Origin: an uncultured cyanobacterium
GTDB lineage: Bacteria; Cyanobacteriota; Vampirovibrionia; Gastranaerophilales; Gastranaerophilaceae
Direction: 5' to 3'
NCBI GenBank assembly: GCA_945487905.1
Contig: CALYTW010000002.1
Coordinates: forward strand, 1-64,000
Length of the DNA stretch: 64,000 nucleotides
Shown here one piece after another: positions 53,062-63,559 of the stretch. The notes beneath the pieces are model-generated. The model saw only the letters and a list, made by a program, of their open reading frames with translations, did not search any database and was not told the origin of the DNA. Position numbers and translations under genes: made by a program. Each line of letters opens with the position of its first letter. The stretch's first letter is position 1.

Positions 53062-53187
53062 TGGGCTTTCTCCTTCTACTATAATAAACACTGCTTAATT
53101 ATAACATATTTGGCAAAATTCGGCAATAGGTTCGTTAATAAAGCGTTACGGTAGAGTTTGCGGAAAAACGACGCTATTAAACTCTCT

Positions 53188-54039
53188 TTAAATAAAAACC
53201 TTATCCGGCTTAAATATGCCTCCTAAAACCTTACCTATGGCTACAATACTTCCGTTACATGTTAATATTGTTATTCCGTCTTTACTAACAAGAGAAATTT
53301 TACCCCCGTTTGAAATAAGCTGTTTTTCCCTTTCATTGATTTCAAAAACAGGGTAATCAAGCTTTTTCAACGGATTTATAAGATGTTTTTCAATATCATC
53401 AGCCGTTTTGAATTCCTCAAGTTTTATTGAATCCAAAATTTCAAAAGCACCCGCCTTTACTCTGATAAGCTTTATCAAATGTCCGAATGTTCCGAGTTTC
53501 TCCCCTAAATCATTCGCTATTGACCTGATATATGTGCCTTTTGAACATTCTATATAAAGTTCGAGCTGTCTGCTTTCTGAGTCATACTTCAAAATATCAC
53601 ATTTATAAATATTAACCTTTCTCGGCTCAATATTTACCGCCTCGCCTTTTCTTGCATATTCGTAAAGCTTTTTCCCATTTACTTTTATCGCCGAATATAT
53701 AGGAGGTAACTGTTTAATTTCACCTCTGAAAGTCCCCAGCTCAACTTCAATCTCGCTTTCTGTAACCGATTTTTCGGAAGTATTTACAACATCTCCTTCT
53801 ATATCATAAGTGGTTGTCGAATTTCCAAGCTGTATTGTACCTATATAAGCTTTTTCATCATTTAAGTATTCAATAAGACGAGTTGATTTTCCTGTACATA
53901 TTGGCAATACCCCCTCCGCAAAAGGATCAAGCGTCCCCGTATGTCCGATTTGTTTAACTTTTGCTATTCGTCTTAAAATTGCAACAACATCATGAGAAGT
54001 TTTGCCTTTTGGTTTGTATATATTTAAAAAACCAAACAT
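53188..54039 (-). CDS. truB: tRNA pseudouridine(55) synthase
   Basis: GFLNIYKPKGKTSHDVV, GHTGTLDPFAEGVLPI, RSIANDLGEKLG. Confidence 0.95.
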   Translation of the reverse strand: MFGFLNIYKPKGKTSHDVVAILRRIAKVKQIGHTGTLDPFAEGVLPICTGKSTRLIEYLNDEKAYIGTIQLGNSTTTYDIEGDVVNTSEKSVTESEIEVELGTFRGEIKQLPPIYSAIKVNGKKLYEYARKGEAVNIEPRKVNIYKCDILKYDSESRQLELYIECSKGTYIRSIANDLGEKLGTFGHLIKLIRVKAGAFEILDSIKLEEFKTADDIEKHLINPLKKLDYPVFEINEREKQLISNGGKISLVSKDGITILTCNGSIVAIGKVLGGIFKPDKVFI

Positions 54040-54389
54040 TACTTAATTTCGCCCTTAGAAATTTTTTCAATCAAATCAAGCACCCTTGAACCTTGTTCAA
54101 GTCCGTCACTGTATATAAATTTAATTTCCGGAGTAACCCTCAGACGAATGCGCTTGCCTATCTCGTAACGAACCCTTCCGGTATTCTTCTCTATTATCTC
54201 TTTATCTTTTTCAACCTGTTCCTGAGAACCCAAAACACTGTATATAACTTTTGCAAAAGAATTGTCGTGAGAAACTTCTACGTCAACCACGGATACAACT
54301 CCCTCCAAACCTCTGATTTCTTTTCTTAAGATATCCGAAATATCCCGCATAAGTTCTTTTCTGACCCTTTCGTTTCGTAAAGTTGACAT
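54039..54389 (-). CDS. rbfA: Ribosome-binding factor A
   Basis: R.ERVRKELMRDISDILRKEI; adjacent to truB. Confidence 0.92.
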   Translation of the reverse strand: MSTLRNERVRKELMRDISDILRKEIRGLEGVVSVVDVEVSHDNSFAKVIYSVLGSQEQVEKDKEIIEKNTGRVRYEIGKRIRLRVTPEIKFIYSDGLEQGSRVLDLIEKISKGEIK

Positions 54390-54527
54390 AATTTTCCCTC
54401 CGATTGCACCATTATTATAGCATAAATTTAAGAGAAATCTTCGTTTTCATTGTCATCAATTACTCTGCAAAAACAATAAAGTCTGAAGTCTTCATAAGTA
54501 TAGCCGATTAAAATCTTTAAAATCATT

Positions 54528-55958
54528 CTAAGCAATGAGATTTACCCCCTTTTTAGCTGCTGTATTATCATTATTATTTTCACTTTGTTTTGAAGAAAGT
54601 CTGTATTTATCAATACCGCTTCCTACTAAACTCAGTATACCGCCTGTTCCGACCCCCAGCAGCATACCTTTTACCCCTGAAAACAGCATTGAAGTCAGTG
54701 CAATATTCGTACCTATACCTGCAACAGTCGGAATAATACCGGTTATTAAACGAGAAATTCTGTCATCTTTGTTATCAGCTGTAGCAAGTGCTATACCGCC
54801 CATCGATAAACCTACAACAGCAGTTACAATATCAGTAGGCGCACTTCCTAACATCAAATCTCTTTTCTTATTAAAATACTTTCCGTATTCCTGATGTCCG
54901 GCATTATGTAAGCTTTTTTCAGTCTTCCTGAATGCTTTTTCAAGTGCCTTGTTTTCTTCTGCGCTTAATGAATTAGAAATAAATTCCAATATCTCTTGAT
55001 ATTGACCCTTTGTGCCGTTTTTATTACCGACAATACTGTCTACAACCTTTAATCCTTCTGCCTCAAGTTTATCTCGTTCAGGCTTTACAATATCTTCTGC
55101 CCAGAAAGAAAGATTTTGGTTAAAATGCTCGGTGCTTTTTACATTCTTGTCTAAAAAACCGTGTGCATAGTCACTCCACTTTTTCCTAACATCCGCATTT
55201 ATATTCTCAAGCAGATTTTCTTGATTTATAAATCTTTGGTTCAAATTTCCTTCAGTAAAATAATTCCTCTTAGCGTGAATCTCACGTAATTTTTCTTCAA
55301 CAATCTGTTTTTTATCTGCAGGCAGTTTTTCGATATATTGTCTTATTAGAGCTTCCAGCTTGTCCATTTTCCTGCCTGCAGTTTTATATCCGTTTCTTAC
55401 AGTACGTTTTGCCAGCATATCCCCCCATTTCGTAAGAGTTTCATGCTGACCTTTCATAAGCTTTCGAAAAACTTTGTCAAACTTCTGGAAAGATTTTCTG
55501 GTTTCAATGTTGTGAATACCGTGAAAAGATTTTTCCTCGGTGCAAAGTTTTTTGTAATAAGTATCCTTAACCGAATTGACATTGTTCGTCCACGATACAA
55601 AATCCGTAAGCCATTTAGCTGTTTTTGAAACAGTTTTGTGGAACTTTCCGGAGGCACTGCCCCCCCCAGCTCTCTCAGCCTTTTTCCAGCTATTTAAACG
55701 CAGCTTTTTCAGCTTTTCCATAAGCTTAGAGGAGCTTCTGGGGTTCAATATTGCAACAAAAAGTGACAGCCCTAAAACGCTTCCTCCAACGGCCATTGCA
55801 GTTTTATTGTGTTTCTTTTTCTTTTCTTCCTCAACTCTGTTAGCAAGTTTTTCTATTGAGTCTTCGAGGTTTTGCACAGATACGGATTGCGCTCTAAAAT
55901 TGGGATTAGAGTACATATAGGGAGTTGTATTTAAGTTGTTTAAATACCCGAATGACAT
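54528..55958 (-). CDS. Lineage-specific hypothetical protein with TM segments
   Basis: N-terminal NPNFRAQ tag, hydrophobic C-terminal segments. Confidence 0.6.
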   Translation of the reverse strand: MSFGYLNNLNTTPYMYSNPNFRAQSVSVQNLEDSIEKLANRVEEEKKKKHNKTAMAVGGSVLGLSLFVAILNPRSSSKLMEKLKKLRLNSWKKAERAGGGSASGKFHKTVSKTAKWLTDFVSWTNNVNSVKDTYYKKLCTEEKSFHGIHNIETRKSFQKFDKVFRKLMKGQHETLTKWGDMLAKRTVRNGYKTAGRKMDKLEALIRQYIEKLPADKKQIVEEKLREIHAKRNYFTEGNLNQRFINQENLLENINADVRKKWSDYAHGFLDKNVKSTEHFNQNLSFWAEDIVKPERDKLEAEGLKVVDSIVGNKNGTKGQYQEILEFISNSLSAEENKALEKAFRKTEKSLHNAGHQEYGKYFNKKRDLMLGSAPTDIVTAVVGLSMGGIALATADNKDDRISRLITGIIPTVAGIGTNIALTSMLFSGVKGMLLGVGTGGILSLVGSGIDKYRLSSKQSENNNDNTAAKKGVNLIA

Positions 55959-56021
55959 AATTATTCCTACAATTTAAACCTGCTATATATATAAAGTTCT
56001 AAAAGAAGGCAAAATTGCCTG

Positions 56022-56039
56022 TTTGTAAAACTTTGTAAA
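56022..56039 (-). promoter_or_regulatory. Exact HLR1-consensus repeat TTTACAAA-GT-TTTACAAA (minus strand)
   Basis: 64 bp upstream of 54528..55958. Confidence 0.6.
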
Positions 56040-56069
56040 GATTTGTTGCAGCGACAGCAAATAATTATG

Positions 56070-56222
56070 TTAAAAAGCTTCGTCTAGTTTTGTTTTAATC
56101 ATTTTCATTTCTTCTCTTGTAAGAAACGGAATAAATCTGACAAATTCACACATAGCATCCTCATAAGAATACTGGCCTCTTTTAACTCTATCAAGCCATT
56201 CTCTGACTTCACGGGTTAGCAT
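56070..56222 (-). CDS. 50-aa small protein MLTREVREWLDRVKRGQYSYEDAMCEFVRFIPFLTREEMKMIKTKLDEAF
   Basis: Manual translation; overlaps upstream stop codon (ATGCTAA); below ORF-track cutoff. Confidence 0.6.
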   Translation of the reverse strand: MLTREVREWLDRVKRGQYSYEDAMCEFVRFIPFLTREEMKMIKTKLDEAF

Positions 56223-56419
56223 AAGGTAAACCTCAGAGTACCTTTGTCATCAACGACTTCGTTCCACATGGACTTTGGACGAACCCAAAGCGTATTATTT
56301 CCCAGGGATTCATACACAATCATATCTTCCAGTGTCTCGGAATGCTTTGCTAATCCAACAACTTTGTACATATTCCCTTTAAAGTGCTTGTACGTTTTTC
56401 CGATAATTATTTCCTGCAT
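56216..56419 (-). CDS. DUF1653-like protein
   Basis: GKTYKHFKGNMYKVVGLAKHSETLEDMIVYESL. Confidence 0.75.
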   Translation of the reverse strand: MQEIIIGKTYKHFKGNMYKVVGLAKHSETLEDMIVYESLGNNTLWVRPKSMWNEVVDDKGTLRFTLC

Positions 56420-56440
56420 AAAAGATTATTCTATTTCCCT

Positions 56441-59377
56441 TTAACTAAGTATTTCACCAAATGGAGATTGTTGTTTTTTCGGCTTGTCGGCTAAACCCTG
56501 TTTCAATTTGTAAATATGATATTCCACTGTATTTTCTTTCAGATTTCCTTCCATTTTTTGCTGTTGGCGTCTTTCTGCTACTGACATATTACGTAAGTTT
56601 TCTTTTTCCTGAGCTTTTTCCATGTTCCGCTTAATTTGCATTAAGAATGAACTGTCACTTGCACCCTCAGTACGGCCAAACATTGTTTTAAAGAGATTGA
56701 AGTTTGCCAATCTGCCATCTAACAAACCTTTTACCAGTGCTTCATAAGAGTTATTAGCAGATTGTATTGCTTTATTCAAATTCAATTGAGTATCATTTGG
56801 TACAATACCGTGTTTTTTCATAATATTAGACGTTAATTTCAAAAGATTATCTGTTGTCATAACTTCAAGAGAAGTTGTTGTATCAGTAAAACATGCTTTT
56901 AATTGGTCTGAAATGATTTTTGTAGCTTCTTCTTTTGTCCGACCGCCCAAAGCTTCTCCTTCAACCCCTTGCATTACGTATTCAGCAATCTTCTGATAGT
57001 TGCCGTGTTCTATATATGATGAAAGGTTGAGCAGGCTTATAGATTGTTCTTTGCTGAGTTCAATTACATTACCTGTATCAATAAGAGTAAATATGCCATG
57101 GTTTTTACGATTTACTTTACCTGTAACATTTGTCCAAATTTCCTGTGCTTTATTAGGTTTAGACATATTTTTCAACGCATCTATATCTATAAAGATGTTA
57201 CCCGGGTGAATATCCCCATGAACAACCTTGCCGTCCACACCAATTCTGTTATATTGTTCAACAAGTACTTGTTGATACTCACTAATCAGATTTTTGATAT
57301 CTTCCGGTTCAAGTTTTATATTTCCGTGCGACGGAGTTTTTGCTTCTATTTTGTCAATAAATTCGTTAATTTTGGCAAGTTTTTCTTCTTTTGTCAATGT
57401 GTAATCCTTAATTATAGCTTGCAACGGAGAGCCCTTCATTTGCATTTCAGCTAAGTCTGCACCAATTGCACCATTTAGATTATCTAAGATGTTACCCGCG
57501 CCATCATTTATCGTTTTTAGCAGATTTTCTCTGTATGAATATGCTTCGTTCAAGTTCATTAATGATTCAAGACTTATACCTTGTGCACGTTCCATTACAT
57601 AGGCACTATTATCATCGCTGACCTTAATACCTTTTACAACCTTTGCATATTTTGTCTCTTTAGCAAGCTTTTCTGCCGCACGCATTTCATTTGCAAGATC
57701 AATTTCCTTTAAAACACCTTCCATAAGGTTATCAATGTTTTGCTTATAAATATTCTTTTCAGCATCTGTATAAGGTTTGTTTGTTGCCGGATTGATTGTT
57801 AATTTATCAATTATTGCCTTAAATGCCTCCGCATCTCTTCTGATTTTGTCCGCATTAATGCCTTCTTTGATAACTTTTATACAAACTTCTTTTCCGTCTT
57901 TACCTTTTGCAAAGTAAGTCTCAGCAACAGTACCAACACCCAAGCAGTAGTGATCTTTAACTAATGTATATTCGCCTTCTCCAAATGCTTTATCAATATA
58001 TTGCTGAGCTTTGTCGATTGTTCTTGTAGGTTTGAGATCTTCTTTCAAGACTCTTGCAAGAGAAGAACCGTCATTAGATATCTGTTTCATTTTTGCTGCA
58101 AAGAAGTTCGTATCAATTAATTCTTGTGCCAAGGCTTGTAATTCCTCTTCTGACAAGGCTTCATAATTCCATCTATTCAATGATGCATCTTTTTCAATTA
58201 TCTTTGATATAGCCTTATCATTTAACAAGATTTCGCTTAGTTCTTCATAATTGGACTTTCCGTTAAACATATTTTCAGTAAATCTTGTATTTTCTAATTT
58301 TTTAACAGCTTGTTTGGAATATTTTTCAAACACTGACATCCTATGAGTCTTGATTGCAACCGGAATACCGACACCAAGGGCAAGAGTTGCACCTAAAATA
58401 CCGTTATTCTTGATGTTTTCAAAATATTTAGAGAACGATTTGTCTTCATCTGTGTGATTTCCGATAAAGAATCTGTTCAAGCTGTTAATTGCAAAGTACA
58501 GAGGAACACCGACTATACCGCCGACAAGGCCTAAAAGCGGTACTGCTGCACCATTGATTGCACCTGAACAGAAGTTTCTAAAGTTTGCAGCACGTTTATC
58601 TCTTCTGTCTTGCTTACGAACTTGGCTGTACATCGACTTATCATAAGGTGTTTTTGCTCCGTTAAATTCATTCTTATCCGTAACAAATTCTTTAGAACCA
58701 ATTCTGTTAATTATTCCGAATAACAACTTAGCTGTACCGGCACCTGCAAAGGTAAATAAAGCAAGCTTTAAATTTACCCCCTTTCTGCTCTTAAATGCTT
58801 CTACCAATTGGGATTCAGAAAGTTTCAAACCTTTATTTTTTTTGCTAAATAAAGATAGCATGTCTTGCGAAGATTTTTCTCCTTTTTCCTTAACAATTCC
58901 ATGTTGTTTGCGTAAATATGCTTTTGGCGCCTCTTCTACTATCTGTTTATTAGTGTACAGATATGTTGTAATAGCACCTGTCATAGATATTGCATCACCT
59001 ACGACCTGTGCGGAATTAGCCTGTGAACTTCTGTATTTTTGTATTTTTTCTCTTGCCTGTTCTTCCGAAATTTCTCCGTTTTCATATTTCTTCACAATTT
59101 CTTCAGTTTTCTTGGAACCCAAGCCTAAGCCTGTAAGGTTCTTTATACCGTTATATAATCTTTCAACAAGCCCGTTTTTCTTATGCTGAGAAACAAACTC
59201 ATCCCTTACGGACAATTGAGACTGAACAGGCATTTGTTGATATCCATACGGATATTGCGGCTGAGTGTATCCGCCATTTACCCCTGTATTTACCCCTGCA
59301 TAAGGAGCTCCTTGTTGATACTGAGTTTCATAATTTTGATTAATTTCCGGCATAGAATCCCCCAATAATTTTTCCAT
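56441..59377 (-). CDS. ABC1/AarF/UbiB-like kinase-fold protein with long membrane-associated N-terminal extension
   Basis: GVGTVAETYFAKGKDGKEVCIKVIKEG, EIDLANEMRAAEKL, YVMERAQGISLESLM, VVHGDIHPGNIFID. Confidence 0.75.
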   Translation of the reverse strand: MEKLLGDSMPEINQNYETQYQQGAPYAGVNTGVNGGYTQPQYPYGYQQMPVQSQLSVRDEFVSQHKKNGLVERLYNGIKNLTGLGLGSKKTEEIVKKYENGEISEEQAREKIQKYRSSQANSAQVVGDAISMTGAITTYLYTNKQIVEEAPKAYLRKQHGIVKEKGEKSSQDMLSLFSKKNKGLKLSESQLVEAFKSRKGVNLKLALFTFAGAGTAKLLFGIINRIGSKEFVTDKNEFNGAKTPYDKSMYSQVRKQDRRDKRAANFRNFCSGAINGAAVPLLGLVGGIVGVPLYFAINSLNRFFIGNHTDEDKSFSKYFENIKNNGILGATLALGVGIPVAIKTHRMSVFEKYSKQAVKKLENTRFTENMFNGKSNYEELSEILLNDKAISKIIEKDASLNRWNYEALSEEELQALAQELIDTNFFAAKMKQISNDGSSLARVLKEDLKPTRTIDKAQQYIDKAFGEGEYTLVKDHYCLGVGTVAETYFAKGKDGKEVCIKVIKEGINADKIRRDAEAFKAIIDKLTINPATNKPYTDAEKNIYKQNIDNLMEGVLKEIDLANEMRAAEKLAKETKYAKVVKGIKVSDDNSAYVMERAQGISLESLMNLNEAYSYRENLLKTINDGAGNILDNLNGAIGADLAEMQMKGSPLQAIIKDYTLTKEEKLAKINEFIDKIEAKTPSHGNIKLEPEDIKNLISEYQQVLVEQYNRIGVDGKVVHGDIHPGNIFIDIDALKNMSKPNKAQEIWTNVTGKVNRKNHGIFTLIDTGNVIELSKEQSISLLNLSSYIEHGNYQKIAEYVMQGVEGEALGGRTKEEATKIISDQLKACFTDTTTSLEVMTTDNLLKLTSNIMKKHGIVPNDTQLNLNKAIQSANNSYEALVKGLLDGRLANFNLFKTMFGRTEGASDSSFLMQIKRNMEKAQEKENLRNMSVAERRQQQKMEGNLKENTVEYHIYKLKQGLADKPKKQQSPFGEILS

Positions 59378-59449
59378 ATCATGATAAAGTCATATATAAT
59401 CCAAAAATTGCTATTATTTCGGAAATACATTAAGAAATGTAAATATTGT

Positions 59450-60577
<1,128 letters not shown>

Positions 60578-60612
60578 TTAGCCTAACATCTGCTTAAGCT
60601 GCATAGCTGTCT

Positions 60613-61101
60613 TTACAGACCTTGCTGATTATATCTTTCTTCGTCATAAGCAATCAATTCCGACATAGACTGCCAATTGTCATAAATTTCTTCGGGTTTA
60701 AAATAGATATTAATTTCTCTTTCCGCACTCGGTAAAGAATCAGAGGCATGCACAACGTTGTATTCCATAAGCTGTGCAAAATCAGCACGAATAGTTCCTA
60801 CATCTGCTTTTAAAGGATTCGTTGCACCAACAATGTGACGGACACTTTCTACTGCATTGTATCCTTGAACAACCATTGCTACAATCGGTGCGCTAGTAAT
60901 ATAGTATATCAAGCGGTTGTAAAAAAATTTCTCCTTGTGTTCTTCATAGTGTTTGGCAGCCATATCCTGTGTAACTTGCAAAAGTTTCATCCCGACAATT
61001 TTAAAGCCTTTATCCTCAAATCTTTGAACGATTTTTCCTATTATTCCTCTCTTTACACCATCAGGCTTAATTGCCACAAAAGTTCTTTCTTCAGCTTTCA
61101 T
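60613..61101 (-). CDS. ndk: Nucleoside diphosphate kinase
   Basis: ERTFVAIKPDGVKRGIIGKIVQRFEDKGFKIVGMK, NVVHASDS. Confidence 0.95.
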   Translation of the reverse strand: MKAEERTFVAIKPDGVKRGIIGKIVQRFEDKGFKIVGMKLLQVTQDMAAKHYEEHKEKFFYNRLIYYITSAPIVAMVVQGYNAVESVRHIVGATNPLKADVGTIRADFAQLMEYNVVHASDSLPSAEREINIYFKPEEIYDNWQSMSELIAYDEERYNQQGL

Positions 61102-61205
61102 AACCTCTCCTCTATATTATCAATTAACCCTATAACTAAATTAGACCATAGATAAATGTAAAAGTAAAGGTTTAAGTGCTCTTAACAAAATATATATTTC
61201 GTTAA

Positions 61206-61652
61206 TTATGATCTGCCAATTTCAGTAGCTCTATTAGCCATTGAACGGGATATATTTATAAGAGCAAGGTTGGCTTCGTAAGCTCTTTGTGCCATTATAG
61301 CATCCGCCATATCGACCATCGCATTCACATTTGAAGCTCTTATATAACCGTTTGCATCTGCATCAGGATGACCCGGAGAATAAATTTTTTCCCCTACCGT
61401 AGGATCTTCTACGCATCCGTTAAATACTACCCCTCCCTGTAAATAAGGCAATGTTCCGGTTCCGAATACGTCATTCTTCATTGTGTTCATCAAGCCGTGA
61501 AACGATATATCCTCAGAAGCATTCAACACTGGGATTCTTCTCACATAATTCGGAGTATCAATATTAGCAATGTTTTTTGCGTGAATATCAAGTCTTAAAC
61601 CATGTGCTCTTAAAGCATTTTGACCTATATTCATTGACTCTAAAATACTCAT
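61206..61652 (-). CDS. flgC: Flagellar basal-body rod protein FlgC
   Basis: NALRAHGLRLDIHAKNIANIDTPNYVRR; C-terminal NVNAMVDMADAIMAQRAYEANL. Confidence 0.9.
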   Translation of the reverse strand: MSILESMNIGQNALRAHGLRLDIHAKNIANIDTPNYVRRIPVLNASEDISFHGLMNTMKNDVFGTGTLPYLQGGVVFNGCVEDPTVGEKIYSPGHPDADANGYIRASNVNAMVDMADAIMAQRAYEANLALINISRSMANRATEIGRS

Positions 61653-61659
61653 AAAGCAC

Positions 61660-62010
61660 CTACTTTCCTACGTTAATTACTGTCTTCATTTGTGTAATTA
61701 TGTTGGACATTCTTCGTGTCGCCATTGTATACATCAAAGAATTATTCTGAATTTCCGATAATTCTTTCGCTACATCAATTTCTTCTTCCTTTCTGTCTTC
61801 AATCATGCCTGAAGGCCCCAGAGCGGTCGAAAGTTTTGTTTCTATAGGACTGTTCATTGAACCCAAATATTGTGAAAAATCGATATCTCTGCGAACATAC
61901 CCCGGAGTGTCGACATTTGCAATATTTGAACCCAAAGCTCTTTGTCTTTGTGAAATCAAATCCATCATCAATGTTGTTTTGCCCAGTGAATCTAAACTTG
62001 TAAATGTCAT
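61660..62010 (-). CDS. flgB: Flagellar basal-body rod protein FlgB
   Basis: SQRQRALGSNIANVDTPGYVRRDIDF; adjacent to flgC. Confidence 0.85.
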   Translation of the reverse strand: MTFTSLDSLGKTTLMMDLISQRQRALGSNIANVDTPGYVRRDIDFSQYLGSMNSPIETKLSTALGPSGMIEDRKEEEIDVAKELSEIQNNSLMYTMATRRMSNIITQMKTVINVGK

Positions 62011-62022
62011 CTTATATCATCC

Positions 62023-62736
62023 TTATTGATTTAAGTTAATTGCCTTGTTATACATATCGTCTGCAACCTTCATCAGATTCAAACTTGCGATTACCGACGT
62101 ATTCATTCTCATCAAATCATTTAATTCGTCATATATATTTGTGTTTGAAACTTCTGTTGCATATTGTCTTATATTTTCTTCGTTTTTAACTATTCTTGGC
62201 ATTCCTGAATCTTCTGTTATAACCATTTTGTTATTATGACCCTGCTCTAAAGATTCCGGAGAATCGAACTGTACAATAGGAATTGTACCTATTTTTTCAG
62301 GTAAAGATCCGGCGTTGTCGTAATTCATAACATCTCCGTTCGGTCTAATTTCAAATTTATAAGAGTTTGCAGGAATTTTTATTCCATCGCCTACCATCCA
62401 ATCGTCAACAGTGAGTAAATATCCGTTTGCACCTCGTTTAAAAGAACCATCACGGGTATATTGAACTTCTCCGTCAGGAGAAACTACAGGTATATAACCT
62501 TCGCCGTTAATAGCAACGTCATAAGGATTTTTGCTTATTCTTATCGAACCCTGTAAAGCATTTGTCCTTATAGCACCGTCTACATAACCGTCTTCACGAA
62601 GTATTTGCTCAAAACGATTAGTTTTATAGGCTACTGTATTGTAGTTTGCAAGATTGTTTGCAATATAACCCAGTTTTTCAAACTGTATTGATGCGTTATT
62701 TATGTTTTTTCTAACTACTGCCTGCATATTATACAT
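62023..62736 (-). CDS. Flagellar rod/hook-basal body protein (FlgF/FlgG family)
   Basis: LGYIANNLANYNTVAYKTNRFEQIL, NPYDVAINGEGYIPV, YTRDGSFKRGANGYLLT. Confidence 0.85.
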   Translation of the reverse strand: MYNMQAVVRKNINNASIQFEKLGYIANNLANYNTVAYKTNRFEQILREDGYVDGAIRTNALQGSIRISKNPYDVAINGEGYIPVVSPDGEVQYTRDGSFKRGANGYLLTVDDWMVGDGIKIPANSYKFEIRPNGDVMNYDNAGSLPEKIGTIPIVQFDSPESLEQGHNNKMVITEDSGMPRIVKNEENIRQYATEVSNTNIYDELNDLMRMNTSVIASLNLMKVADDMYNKAINLNQ

Positions 62737-62748
62737 AATTCAATTCTC

Positions 62749-63447
62749 CTATGAAGATGAACCTAATTGCTGAATAACTTTTTGAAGATTTTGGCTTTCC
62801 ATTAAAAATATCTGTCTGTTAGCTTCAAAATTTCTTACAACCGGTTTTATAGCCAAAAACTCGTTTTGAAGAATGACATTGGAATGCTCGTTGTATCCCT
62901 GCTTTACATCTGGATCAAGAACCGCCAATCCGTTCGAATCAACTATTCCCAAATATCCTGCTTCAAGCATTTCATTTGTCTTTTTATCGTATACACTAAT
63001 CTTACCTTTTGAATTAACAACTACTTCTGAAGGGTTTCCCGGAACTACAGGAAGTTTTATCGGCATGCCGGCATCCGAAAGAACAGGGTTATCTTCAAGA
63101 TTGAGAAGGTTGCCGAGTTTATCGAATTTAAACCTTCCGTCACGGGTAAGTTTTACACCTTCCGGGGTTTGGACTTGAAAATATCCCCTGTTTGCCATAG
63201 AAATATCAAGGGGATTTTTGGAAACCATAATACGACCGAGCTGATCATCTATTGTACTTGAAAGCCCATGGATTCCTATATATTCCGTAAATGCAGAAAC
63301 AACAGGCTCTCGTCTTTGAAACCCAATTTTATCAAAGCCTGTAATATTTTCGTTAATCATACCGAGAACTTCGCTTTGAACATGCATTGCCCTTATTGAA
63401 GCCTTAATACCTTGTTCGCAAAATCTTACACCGCCGTTTATTTGCAT
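62749..63447 (-). CDS. Flagellar rod/hook-basal body protein (FlgF/FlgG family)
   Basis: NPLDISMANRGYFQVQTPEGVKLTRDGRFKFDKLGNLL. Confidence 0.85.
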   Translation of the reverse strand: MQINGGVRFCEQGIKASIRAMHVQSEVLGMINENITGFDKIGFQRREPVVSAFTEYIGIHGLSSTIDDQLGRIMVSKNPLDISMANRGYFQVQTPEGVKLTRDGRFKFDKLGNLLNLEDNPVLSDAGMPIKLPVVPGNPSEVVVNSKGKISVYDKKTNEMLEAGYLGIVDSNGLAVLDPDVKQGYNEHSNVILQNEFLAIKPVVRNFEANRQIFLMESQNLQKVIQQLGSSS

Positions 63448-63559
63448 AGTTGCTACCTCATTTCTCCCATGCTAATCGTCAGAATTTCAGGCTGTCTTTA
63501 ATAATTTTTGCTAAAATCATCCAATTAAGGGAGTCTGGCATGGTTATAATGATTTTTTT

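Noticed and set aside
54428-54526. 32-aa minus-strand ORF (MILKILIGYTYEDFRLYCFCRVIDDNENEDFS) after the 476-aa gene
   Set aside because: Very short and no convincing ribosome-binding site; noted only.
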